Shown one piece after another: positions 7,320 through 17,252 of a stretch of DNA of 64,000 nt. Each line of letters starts with the position of its first letter. Within the stretch, counting starts at the first letter, position 1. The DNA comes from Vicinamibacterales bacterium (GTDB lineage Bacteria > Acidobacteriota > Vicinamibacteria > Vicinamibacterales > UBA2999), in the NCBI GenBank assembly GCA_041659285.1, contig JBAZYO010000006.1, positions 62,001 through 126,000 of the forward strand. Direction: 5' to 3'. The position numbers and the translations under genes are program-made. The notes beneath the pieces are model-generated. The model was not told the DNA's origin and did not search any database. It was given only the letters and a program-made list of their open reading frames with translations.

Positions 7320-9314
7320 ATGAGACTGCGTCATACGCTCGCCCTGGCTCTTGTCGCCTTCATCCCTGCCTGTTCCAGCCCCGCCCCAGCCCCGGCCGCC
7401 ACGCCGGCGGCGACGGCCCCGGCGCCCCCACCCGCGGATCGCAAGTACCTGCTCGAGCGGGTGGACGACGCGTCGGTGGTGCAGTTGTATGCGGACGGCT
7501 TTTCATCGCTGCCGCTCAAGCAGAAGACGCTGATTTGGCACCTCTATCAGGCGGCGATCGCGGGCCGCGACATTTTCATCGACCAGAAGCACGAGAGCGC
7601 GCTCGAGATGCGCGGCATCCTCGAGCAGATCGTCGCGCATCCGCAGGGCGTGGACGCCGCCACCCTTGCCGAGGTGCAGCGCTACACCAAGCTGTTCTGG
7701 CTGAACAACGGCCCCTACAACAACCTGACGGCGCGCAAGTTCGTGCTGACCTGCACGCCGCAGGCGTTCGCCGCGGCGGCCAAGGCCGCCGGCGCCGGCG
7801 ACGCCGCGGTGGCGCGCCTCCAGCCCATGTTCTTCGACGCGGCGGTCGATCCCATCGTCACCAACAAGACCCCGGGGGCCGGCAAGGACATCCTGCAGGC
7901 CAGCGCCAACAACCTCTACGATGGCGTGACGGTGGCCGACCTCAAGGGCTTCGAGGAGAAGTACGGGCTCAACTCGCGCCTGGTGAAGACGAACGGCAAA
8001 CTGGTGGAAGAGGTCTATCGCATCGACGGCCGTTACGGGAAGTACATCACCGAGATCGTGAAGCACCTCGACGCGGCGAAGGCGTTCGCGGAGCCGCCGA
8101 TGGCGAAGGCGCTCGAGGCGCTGGCGACGTTCTATCGCACCGGCGAAGTGAAGGACCGCGAGGCTTACGACATTGCCTGGGTGCAGGACCAGGCGTCGCC
8201 GGTTGATACCATCAACGGCTTCATCGAGGTCTACCTCGACCCGCGCGGCATCAAGGGCGGCTGGGAGGCCCTCGTCTTCTACGTCAATCAGGAGAAGACG
8301 GCGCGCATCAAGACCATCGCCGCCAACGCGCAGTGGTTCGAGGACCACATGCCGTGGGAAGCGAAGTACCGCAAGGCCAGCGTTCAGGGCATTGTCGCCA
8401 ACGCCATCGACGTCGTGGTGGAAACCGGCGACTCCGGCCCGGTGACACCGGTCGGCATCAACCTGCCGAACGACCAGGCCATCCGCGAGAAGCACGGCAG
8501 CAAGTCGGTGGCGCTGTCGAACGTCAGCGAAGCCTACGCGCGATCGACGCCGGGCGCGATGCGCGGCGAGTTCACGTGGGCGCCGGACGAGACCGAACGC
8601 GCCGCGAAGTATGCCGAAGAGGCCGGCTCGTTGACCACCGACATGCATGAAGTGATCGGCCACGCCTCGGGCAAACAGGCCGACGGCAAGGCCAACCCGC
8701 AAGCGCTGATCAAGGAAGAGTTCTCGGCCCTCGAAGAAGGCCGCGCCGACCTCGTCGGGCTGTACTTCATCGCCGACCCGAAGCTGGTGGAGCTCGGCGT
8801 CGTCCCCGCCGCCGATCACGACGCCATGGTCCGCGCCGAGTACGAGTCCTACACCCGCAACGCGCTGGTCCAGTTGCGGCGGATGCGCGAGGGCACGCAG
8901 ATCGAGGAAGACCACATGCGCAACCGGCAGATGATCGTCCGCTGGCTGATGGCGAACACCAAGGCCATCGAGGAGCGCACGCGCGACGGCAAGACCTACC
9001 TGGTGATGGTGGACGCGAAGGCCTTCCGCGACGGCGTCGGCCAGCTGCTGGCGGACGTACAGCGCATCAAGTCCGAGGGCGACTACGCCGGCGCGAAGAA
9101 GCTCTTCTCCACCTACGGCGTGCACTTCGACGCGAAGCTGCGCGACCAGATCGTGGCGCGCGTGGACAAGCTGAACCTGCCGTCGTACACGGGGTTCGTG
9201 ATGCCGAAGCTGACACCGGTGATGGGCGCCAACGGCCAGATCACGGACGTGACGATTTCGTATCCGCTGGATCTGACGCAGCAGATGCTGGAGTACTCGG
9301 GGGCGCGGCGCTAG
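7320..9314 (+). CDS. Dipeptidyl-peptidase III-like (M49) zinc peptidase lipoprotein
   Basis: 664 residues. The ATG at 7320 begins the signal sequence; an in-frame GTG at 7302 is less likely. The N-terminus is a lipoprotein signal with a lipobox at IPAC, followed by an Ala/Pro linker. The M49 zinc site is clear: HEVIGH at residues 443-448 (family motif HExxGH) and EEGRAD at 472-477 supplying the third ligand. Family members release dipeptides from short peptides; this copy should face the periplasm. Its last 74 bases overlap the 3' end of the opposite-strand acyl carrier protein gene. Confidence 0.9.
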   Translation: MRLRHTLALALVAFIPACSSPAPAPAATPAATAPAPPPADRKYLLERVDDASVVQLYADGFSSLPLKQKTLIWHLYQAAIAGRDIFIDQKHESALEMRGILEQIVAHPQGVDAATLAEVQRYTKLFWLNNGPYNNLTARKFVLTCTPQAFAAAAKAAGAGDAAVARLQPMFFDAAVDPIVTNKTPGAGKDILQASANNLYDGVTVADLKGFEEKYGLNSRLVKTNGKLVEEVYRIDGRYGKYITEIVKHLDAAKAFAEPPMAKALEALATFYRTGEVKDREAYDIAWVQDQASPVDTINGFIEVYLDPRGIKGGWEALVFYVNQEKTARIKTIAANAQWFEDHMPWEAKYRKASVQGIVANAIDVVVETGDSGPVTPVGINLPNDQAIREKHGSKSVALSNVSEAYARSTPGAMRGEFTWAPDETERAAKYAEEAGSLTTDMHEVIGHASGKQADGKANPQALIKEEFSALEEGRADLVGLYFIADPKLVELGVVPAADHDAMVRAEYESYTRNALVQLRRMREGTQIEEDHMRNRQMIVRWLMANTKAIEERTRDGKTYLVMVDAKAFRDGVGQLLADVQRIKSEGDYAGAKKLFSTYGVHFDAKLRDQIVARVDKLNLPSYTGFVMPKLTPVMGANGQITDVTISYPLDLTQQMLEYSGARR

Positions 9315-9558
9315 GCGCCAGCCGGCCCGCCAGGTACTCCACCGCCTGGTTCACCGTCGCCAGCCGTGCATAGTCTGCCTCCGGGACCTCGACGCCGAGG
9401 TCCCGGCGCAGGGCAATGACGACGTTCAGGAAGTCCATCGAGTCGAGCTCGCACTCCTGCCGGTACGGCACGTCGGGCCGCAGGCTGAGCGGATCGATCT
9501 CCGGCGCCACCGAGGTGAGGGCCCGCACGAACGCCTCCCGGATCTGATCGGGCGTCAT
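9241..9558 (-). CDS. Acyl carrier protein with Ala/Pro/Ser-rich tail
   Basis: 105 residues. Its ATG overlaps the stop of the E2 gene (ATGA). Residues 1-80 are a carrier-protein fold, with the phosphopantetheine-attachment Ser40 in ELDSMDF and a following helix ending in EYLAGRL. Residues 81-105 are an extra Ala/Pro/Ser-rich tail encoded within the antisense overlap with the M49 peptidase gene. A carrier protein as last gene of a 2-oxoacid dehydrogenase operon is unusual; it may accept or donate an acyl group made by the E2. No 4'-phosphopantetheinyl transferase is nearby. Confidence 0.87.
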   Translation of the reverse strand: MTPDQIREAFVRALTSVAPEIDPLSLRPDVPYRQECELDSMDFLNVVIALRRDLGVEVPEADYARLATVNQAVEYLAGRLAPSAAPPSTPASAASDPADTKSSRP

Positions 9559-10664
9559 AGGGCCTCCGGCGCCTGCAGGGCGCGCTCGACGGCCGCCAGA
9601 AAGGCGCCGGCCTGCCGGCCATCGACGGCGCGATGGTCGGCCGACAGCGACAGCGTGACCACCGACCGCGGCTCGACGCGCCCAGCCACCACCCACGGCC
9701 GCTCCACCACGCGGCCGATCGCGACAATCGCCACCTGCGGCGGATAGATGACCGCGTAGGCGGCGTCCACACCCAGGTCGCCGAGATTCGTCAAGGTAAT
9801 CGTGGCATCCGTCATCTCGGAACTGCGCAGCGAGCCCGCGCGCGCGCGCGACACCAGGTCCATCAGGTCGCGGCCCGCCTCGCCGAGGGACTTCTTGTCC
9901 ACGTCATGCAACGCCGGCGCGACGAGGCCGCCGTCGCGGAGCGCGATCGCGCAACCGATGTGCACGCCGGCACCGGGGACAAACCCGTTCTCGTTCCAGG
10001 TGCCGTTGACCGCCGGCACCTCCACCGCGGCGTTGGCGACCGCTTTCAGGAACAGCACGATCGGCAGCAGGCGTTCGGTAACCGGCCGGGCCTGGTTGGC
10101 CAGCCCCAACCAGGCCAGCGGCTGGGTCACGTCGACAGTAGTGGACAGGTAGAGATGTGGAATCTCGCGCTTCGACCTCGCCATGGCCGCACCAATGGCA
10201 GCGCGCATGCCGGCGGCGCGGGTCGAGGTCTTGGGGGCGGGCGGACCCGCCGCCGCGGCCCGTTCGACATCGGCCACGGTGATGGCGCCACCCGGCCCCT
10301 GGCCCACCACGCCGGCCAGGTCGACGTGAAGCTGTTCGGCGGCCTTTCTGGCGGCAGGCGACACGCGCGTCCGCACGGGGGCGGCAGGCGCACCGACCGC
10401 TGCCGGCGCGGCCGCCCCTGGCGTCTCGTTCGCGCCGCGGATGATCGCGAGCGCGGTGCCCACCGGTACCTTCTGCCCGGGTTCGACCAGCAAGCGCTCG
10501 ATGGTGCCCGGCTCGAACACCTCGATCTCGATCGCGCCTTTGTCGGTGTCAACCACCGCCACGATGTCGCCGCGCGCCACGGTGTCGCCGGGCGCCTTGG
10601 TCCATTCCACCAATGTGCCCGCCTCCATGTCGGCGCCGAGCGACGGCATGCGGAATTCGCTCAT
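9555..10664 (-). CDS. pdhC: 2-oxo acid dehydrogenase E2 (dihydrolipoyl acyltransferase)
   Basis: 369 residues, short but complete. The lipoyl domain is at 1-80, with the lipoylated K42 in DTDKGAIEIE. A peripheral-subunit-binding domain lies at about 103-140 (SPAARKAAEQLHVDL, GPGGAITVADV). The catalytic acyltransferase domain ends with the active site H344 and D348 in SADHRAVDG. It transfers the acyl group produced by E1 to CoA. It overlaps E1beta (ATGA) and the carrier protein (ATGA). Whether the complex uses pyruvate, acetoin or a branched-chain acid cannot be told from sequence alone, so the symbol is provisional. No E3 gene is in the cluster. Confidence 0.92.
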   Translation of the reverse strand: MSEFRMPSLGADMEAGTLVEWTKAPGDTVARGDIVAVVDTDKGAIEIEVFEPGTIERLLVEPGQKVPVGTALAIIRGANETPGAAAPAAVGAPAAPVRTRVSPAARKAAEQLHVDLAGVVGQGPGGAITVADVERAAAAGPPAPKTSTRAAGMRAAIGAAMARSKREIPHLYLSTTVDVTQPLAWLGLANQARPVTERLLPIVLFLKAVANAAVEVPAVNGTWNENGFVPGAGVHIGCAIALRDGGLVAPALHDVDKKSLGEAGRDLMDLVSRARAGSLRSSEMTDATITLTNLGDLGVDAAYAVIYPPQVAIVAIGRVVERPWVVAGRVEPRSVVTLSLSADHRAVDGRQAGAFLAAVERALQAPEAL

Positions 10665-11665
10665 CGCGGCGCCGGCGCCGGCAGAAGCGCGCGCACCGCG
10701 TCAACGATGGCCGCCGCCTGAGGCACCGCGGCGTCTTCGAGGTGCTTGGGATACGGGATCGGCACTTCGGCCGAGCACACGCGCGCGATCGGCGCATCGA
10801 GATCGTAGAACGCGGATTCGGCCAACCGGGCCGCGATCTCGGCCGACAGCCCGCCGCTGCGCCAGCCTTCGTCCACAATCGCGACGCGCCGGGTGCGGCG
10901 CACCGACTCGAATATCGTGTTCATGTCGAGCGGCCGCAGCGTCCGCAGGTCGATGACCTCGCACTCGACGCCGTCGGCCGCCAGCGTGGCGGCGGCGGCG
11001 AGGGACTTGTACAGCATCGCGCCATACGTAATGACCGTGACGTCCCCGCCATGGCGGCGGACGACGGCGCGGTCGATGTCCACGGGCCCGGCATCCGCGG
11101 GCAGGTCGCCTTCCAAGTTGTAGAGCGTCTGGTGCTCGAAGATCAGCACCGGGTCCGGGTCTTGCAGCGCGGTCCACAGCATGCCGCGCGCATCCTCGAT
11201 CGTGGCCGGCTCGACGATCCGCAGCCCGGGCACATGCGCCAACCAGCCTTCGAGGCTGTGGGCGTGCTGCGCGGCCAGTTGCCGGCCGGCGCCGGTGGCC
11301 ATCCGGATCACCACCGGGACGCTGAACTGGCCGCCGGACATGTGGCGGATGGTGGCGGCGGTGTTCACGATTTGATCGAGGGCGAGCAGGCTGAAGTTCA
11401 CCGTCATCACCTCGACGATCGGACGCGAGCCGCCGAGCGCGGCGCCGATGCCGGCGCCGACGAACGTGGACTCGGAGAGCGGCGTGTCGCGAATGCGCTC
11501 CGGCCCGAACTCCGCGAGCAGCCCCTTGCTGACCGCATAGGCCCCGCCGTAGCGGCCCACGTCCTCACCCATCAGGAAGACACGGGGATCGCGCGTCAGC
11601 GCCTCGCGAATCGCTTCGCGCATCGCATCCCGATAGGTGATTCGCCTGGTCGGCCCGTTAGCCAC
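10661..11665 (-). CDS. pdhB: 2-oxo acid dehydrogenase E1 beta subunit
   Basis: 334 residues from a GTG at 11665, chosen because AGGAGGC lies 6-7 bases upstream and the homology starts there (ITYRDAMREAIREALTRD). The GTG overlaps the E1alpha stop by 8 bases. Family landmarks include VFLMGEDVGRYGGAY, DTPLSESTFVGAGIGAALGG, and the C-terminal transketolase domain (VAIVDEGWRSGGLSAEIAARL). With E1alpha it forms the thiamine-diphosphate alpha2beta2 decarboxylase. Confidence 0.93.
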   Translation of the reverse strand: MANGPTRRITYRDAMREAIREALTRDPRVFLMGEDVGRYGGAYAVSKGLLAEFGPERIRDTPLSESTFVGAGIGAALGGSRPIVEVMTVNFSLLALDQIVNTAATIRHMSGGQFSVPVVIRMATGAGRQLAAQHAHSLEGWLAHVPGLRIVEPATIEDARGMLWTALQDPDPVLIFEHQTLYNLEGDLPADAGPVDIDRAVVRRHGGDVTVITYGAMLYKSLAAAATLAADGVECEVIDLRTLRPLDMNTIFESVRRTRRVAIVDEGWRSGGLSAEIAARLAESAFYDLDAPIARVCSAEVPIPYPKHLEDAAVPQAAAIVDAVRALLPAPAPR

Positions 11666-12649
11666 GGTTCGCCTCCTGTGCTGCCGGCGTGTAGACGTCC
11701 TGCGTGAGGTGTTCCACCGGTTCCCACGTGCCGGCGTCGGCAAAGGCGACGGCCCTGGCGATTTCTCCGCGGACCTCGTCCTCGATGGCGGTGAGCTCGC
11801 GCGCATCCAACAGCCCGGCCTGTTCGAGCCGGGCCTTCAGTAACGCGATGGGGTCGCGCGTCTTCCACTCCTCAACTTCGGCCTTGTCGCGGTACAGCTC
11901 GGCATCGAACATCGAGTGGGCACGGAAGCGATAGGTCCGGCACTCGAGGAAGAACGGGCCGTTGCCGGCCCGCACCTGCTCGGCCGCCGACCTGGCGGCG
12001 TCTTCCACGGCGGTCACGTCCATGCCGTCCGCGGAGGCCGTGGGCATGCCGTAGGTCCGGGCCTTGGCCGGCAGGTCGGTCTGCGACAGCGCCCGCTCGA
12101 TGCGCGTGCCCATCGCATACAGGTTGTTCTCGCACACGAACAGCACCGGCAGCTTCCACAGCGCGGCCAGGTTCATCGACTCGTGGAACTCCCCTTCGGC
12201 GACCGCACCGTCGCCGAAGAAGCAGGCGGTCACCCGCCGGCGGCCCAACAACTGATCGGACAGGGCGAGGCCCACGGCGAGCGGCAGCCCGCCGCCGACA
12301 ATGGCGTTGCCGCCATAGAACCGGGTCGCGGCGTCGAAGACGTGCATCGACCCGCCACGGCCCCGGCTGCAGCCTTCCTGCTTGCCGAACATCTCGGCCA
12401 TCAAGGGGTCGGCACCGATCCCGCGCGCCAGTGCGTGCCCGTGCTCGCGGTAGGTCGCGACGATGGCGTCGGCCGGGGTCAGGCCCTGCATCACGCCGAC
12501 GGCGACCGCCTCCTCACCGATGTAGAGATGCAGGAAGCCGCGGATGTGTCCGGCGCTGTAGTGCTCGGCGCAGGCCTCTTCGAACCGGCGGATGCGGATC
12601 ATCTCGCGCAGCAGCCGCTGCCCGTGCGTCCGCTCCAGTGGTGGGGTGC

Positions 12650-12653
<4 letters not shown>
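11658..12653 (-). CDS. pdhA: 2-oxo acid dehydrogenase E1 alpha subunit (TPP-dependent)
   Basis: 331 residues. The thiamine-diphosphate motif runs from GDG (147-149) to ENN (175-177), and the conserved phosphorylation-loop-like YRFRAHSMFD follows near 260. HLYIGEEAVAVGV and GGSMHVFD are E1alpha signatures. The ATG overlaps the acetyl-CoA synthetase stop (ATGA), so E1 is coupled to the acyl-CoA synthetase. Length and motifs fit pyruvate or acetoin dehydrogenase E1alpha. Confidence 0.93.
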
Positions 12654-14446
<1,793 letters not shown>

Positions 14447-14455
14447 GGCACGGTC

Positions 14456-15115
14456 TCACGGCCGCGGCTTCACGAGATACCGCGTGCACCAGTCGGTGGC
14501 CAGCCGCGATACGGCTTCGAGGGTGCCGGGCTCCTCGAACAGGTGGGTCGCGCCGGGCACGATCTCCAGCTGCACCGGCGCGCGCATGCGCAGCATCGCC
14601 GCGCGATTGAGATCGATCACCGGCTCGTCATGGCCGCCCACAATCAGCAGCGTCGGCGCCTGCACGCGCGGGAGCGCCTCGCCGGCCAGGTCCGGCCGGC
14701 CGCCGCGCGAAATCACCGCGCGCACGAACTCCGGCCGCTCGGCCGCGGCAATCAGCGCGGCGGCGGCGCCCGTGCTGGCGCCGAAGCAGCCGATTGGCAG
14801 CGCCGCGATGCCGGGTTCGGTCTGCGCCCAATCGACGGCGGCGGTCACGCGGCGCCCCAGCAACTCGATGTCGAACCGGTATTCCCGGGTCTGCACATCA
14901 ACGGCGTCCTCTTCGCGCGTCAGCAGGTCCATCATCAGCGTCGCGAAGCCGCCCTGCTGCAGGACCTGCGCGACGGCGCGGTTGCGGCTGCTGAACCGGC
15001 TGCTCCCGCTGCCGTGGGCGAACACGACCAGGCCGGCCGCGCCCGGCGGCGTCGCCAGGTCGCCGTCGATCAGGTCGGTGCCAACGCGGATCTCGATGGG
15101 AAGCGTCTTGGGCAC
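14456..15115 (-). CDS. Dienelactone-hydrolase-like alpha/beta hydrolase
   Basis: 219 residues from a GTG one base after the esterase stop; an in-frame ATG at 15217 would overlap the preceding gene by 99 bases and add non-homologous sequence. The nucleophile is Ser in CFGASTGAAAAL, with Asp in GGHDEPV and His in GATHLFEEPG, so this is a Ser-Asp-His hydrolase. It matches the domain that is fused to a phosphoribosyltransferase in some actinobacterial proteins (from memory, M. tuberculosis Rv0571c). Here the two are separate genes of one operon. The substrate is unknown. Confidence 0.87.
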   Translation of the reverse strand: MPKTLPIEIRVGTDLIDGDLATPPGAAGLVVFAHGSGSSRFSSRNRAVAQVLQQGGFATLMMDLLTREEDAVDVQTREYRFDIELLGRRVTAAVDWAQTEPGIAALPIGCFGASTGAAAALIAAAERPEFVRAVISRGGRPDLAGEALPRVQAPTLLIVGGHDEPVIDLNRAAMLRMRAPVQLEIVPGATHLFEEPGTLEAVSRLATDWCTRYLVKPRP

Positions 15116-15116
15116 G

Positions 15117-16439
15117 TCAGACTCCAGTCGGATAGGTTTCCGGCAGATCGGCTTCGTGACGTGCCCACGTCTCGAGCGGCTCGAGCGCGCGGGTGTCGTC
15201 CACGTGCACGACGACATCGAACTGGGCGGGCAGGCGGGCGGAAAAGTAATGACTGCCCCGCTCGGTTTCTGGTTTGTAGATCACGCCAATGGCCCGCTCG
15301 AGTCGCGCCGGCGCCAGCACCGGCTCGAGGTGCCGGTCGTGCAGCCGCAACAGGAACATCGGCACACCGGTGTCGTGAAACAGCCGTTCATAGGAACCGG
15401 CGAGCGAAGGACGCACCTGCCGGTGCTCGGCTGGCTGACCCCATTCCGTGGCCGCCGTCACGGCCCCCCGGTGCGTCGTCATGCCGATCAGGCAGGCCGG
15501 CTTGCCGAACCGCTCGCGCACGAGCTGGCCGAGGTTGAGTTCGCCGGTCGAGGCCATGGCCGTGGCCCGCGCGTCACCGAGGTGGGAGTTGTGCGCCCAC
15601 ACCACGGCCTTGCCAGGGCCGCCCGCCGCCTTGTCGAAGGCCAGCAGCGCGTCCAGGGTTGACATCATGTGCCGGTCGCGAAGGTTCCACGACTCGGCGC
15701 GGCCGCGGAACATCGAGCGGTAGTACGCCTCCGCGTCGCGGACCACGCTGGCGTTCTGCTGCGCCGCAAACAGATCGTCGGCCGCCACGCGCCCGTCGAG
15801 ACTCAGGTAGTCCGGGCCGCGGCGCCGCAGGTCCAGCAGCTGATTCACGGCCTCGTCTTCACAGGAGCGGCTGACGTTGATCGCGGCGGCGTAACCGTAG
15901 GCCTGCGGGTCCTCGCCGAACATGTCGAAGCACGCGTACTGGCGGCGCGCCTGGTTCGCCGCGGGCGGGTCCACCTTGTCCAGGTAGTCGATGACGCAGG
16001 CCATCGAGCTATGGAGGCTATAAAGATCGAGCCCGTAGAAGCCGGCGCGCGTGTCGGGGCCGCGCTCGGCGTTTTCCGCTCGCAGCCACCGCAAGAACCG
16101 CACGACCTCGCGGTTGCGCCACATCCAGCGCGGGAACCGCGTGAAGTCCGATAAGGCCGCTTCGGCGGTGTCGTCCGCTCCCAGCCCGCGGACCCATCGA
16201 TTCGCGCGGTAGGCGTCGGGCCAGTCCGCTTCGACGGCGACGATGGTGTAGCCGCGCTGCTCGATAAGCGCGCGCGTCAGGTCGGCGCGGATGCGATAGA
16301 ACTCCTGCGTGCCGTGCGACGCCTCGCCAATCAGCACCACGGGCGCGTCGGGCGGAATGACCTCGATCAACCTCTCGGCCGCGGTGTCCTCGTCGAAGCG
16401 CACGGCGTGCCGGCGAACGACGTCAACCGTATTAGGCAT
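15117..16439 (-). CDS. Erythromycin esterase family protein
   Basis: 440 residues. The ATG at 16439 overlaps the stop of the phosphoribosyltransferase gene (TAATG). The family active-site block is IGEASHGTQEFYRIR, with E39 and H42 matching the catalytic Glu and His of EreB-type enzymes. A second conserved block is VVWAHNSHLGDARA. Most members of this subgroup are not macrolide-resistance enzymes; in actinobacteria the same domain is fused to a phosphoribosyltransferase (Rv2030c, dormancy regulon, from memory). A stress-related hydrolase is more likely than antibiotic resistance. Confidence 0.88.
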   Translation of the reverse strand: MPNTVDVVRRHAVRFDEDTAAERLIEVIPPDAPVVLIGEASHGTQEFYRIRADLTRALIEQRGYTIVAVEADWPDAYRANRWVRGLGADDTAEAALSDFTRFPRWMWRNREVVRFLRWLRAENAERGPDTRAGFYGLDLYSLHSSMACVIDYLDKVDPPAANQARRQYACFDMFGEDPQAYGYAAAINVSRSCEDEAVNQLLDLRRRGPDYLSLDGRVAADDLFAAQQNASVVRDAEAYYRSMFRGRAESWNLRDRHMMSTLDALLAFDKAAGGPGKAVVWAHNSHLGDARATAMASTGELNLGQLVRERFGKPACLIGMTTHRGAVTAATEWGQPAEHRQVRPSLAGSYERLFHDTGVPMFLLRLHDRHLEPVLAPARLERAIGVIYKPETERGSHYFSARLPAQFDVVVHVDDTRALEPLETWARHEADLPETYPTGV

Positions 16440-17128
16440 TACGCGCTCCGTTTCGTGACCGAGCGGCTTGCGGACGCGGCGAGGAGCCGGCGCACTTCCT
16501 CGTCGGTGGTCTGCGAGAAGTCGTCGTACCACAGTCCAACGGCCGTGAACGGGTCCGGTGTGTACGCGCACACCACCTCGTCGGCGACCTGCTCCAGGGC
16601 CCGGCACGTCTCGGACGCGCCCACCGGCACGGCGACGATGATGCGGGACGGCTTCAGGTCGCGGGCCGCCTGCACCGCCGCCCGCATGGACGACCCCGTC
16701 GCCAGGCCGTCGTCCACGATGATGACGACGCGTCCCTTCAGAGGCTCCGGCGCCCGGCCGTCGCGATACGCGCGTTCACGCCGCTCCAGCTCCGCGCCCT
16801 CGACGCGGGCCACGGTCTCGATGGTCGTGTCGGAGAGCTGGTACCACCGCACGACGTCTTCATTGAGCACGCGGACGCCGCCGCTGGCGATGGCGCCCAT
16901 GGCCAGCTCTTCGTGACCGGGCACGCCGAGCTTGCGGACCACGAACACGTCGAGCGGCGCGTGCAGGGATTGGGCGACCTCGTGGGCCACCGGCACGCCG
17001 CCGCGCGGCAGGCCGAGCACTACGACATCCTCACGATCGGCGTAGCGTTGGAGTTCGGTGGCGAGGGCCTTGCCGGCCTCCTGCCGATCGGCGTACCGCG
17101 GCCTGGATCCCGGAAAGTGCTTGTTCAT
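16439..17128 (-). CDS. Phosphoribosyltransferase family protein (first copy)
   Basis: 229 residues from the ATG at 17128, with a weak AAGGCG ribosome site; an in-frame ATG at 17173 is possible. The type I PRTase PRPP-binding loop is VVIIVDDGLATGSSM (134-148), and the pyrophosphate loop region is LGLPRGGVPVAHE (38-50). The substrate hood is unlike hpt, upp or pyrE, and this stress-associated subgroup has no established base substrate. It is first in an eight-gene overlapping operon (17128 to 9241). A paralogue sits at 20007-20720. Confidence 0.9.
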   Translation of the reverse strand: MNKHFPGSRPRYADRQEAGKALATELQRYADREDVVVLGLPRGGVPVAHEVAQSLHAPLDVFVVRKLGVPGHEELAMGAIASGGVRVLNEDVVRWYQLSDTTIETVARVEGAELERRERAYRDGRAPEPLKGRVVIIVDDGLATGSSMRAAVQAARDLKPSRIIVAVPVGASETCRALEQVADEVVCAYTPDPFTAVGLWYDDFSQTTDEEVRRLLAASASRSVTKRSA

Positions 17129-17226
17129 GACCGCCTTGCCGCGTGATTTCGATGCAATTCGAGTACCGGTCACGCGCTAGGCGCGCGGCGGAAACGAACC
17201 CGGGACCTGCGAAATCTTTCCCATGT

Positions 17227-17249
17227 CCGAGGGTTTTTCAACCCCTCGG
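17227..17249 (-). terminator. Hairpin directly after groEL
   Basis: A 7-base stem (CCGAGGG / CCCTCGG) with a 9-base loop, 3 bases beyond the groEL stop on the minus strand. It lacks a T run, so it may be a weak terminator or an mRNA 3' stabiliser that separates groEL from the operon starting at 17128. Confidence 0.5.
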
Positions 17250-17252
17250 TTC

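Noticed and set aside
15117..16439. Macrolide-resistance gene
   Set aside because: The family includes EreA/EreB, but the operon context and the actinobacterial stress fusions favour another role; no resistance genes or mobile elements nearby.
17129..17252. DosR- or FNR-type box before the PRTase operon
   Set aside because: I looked for GGGACTWWAGTCCC-like and TTGATN4ATCAA-like sites and found none; the dormancy comparison rests on gene content only.
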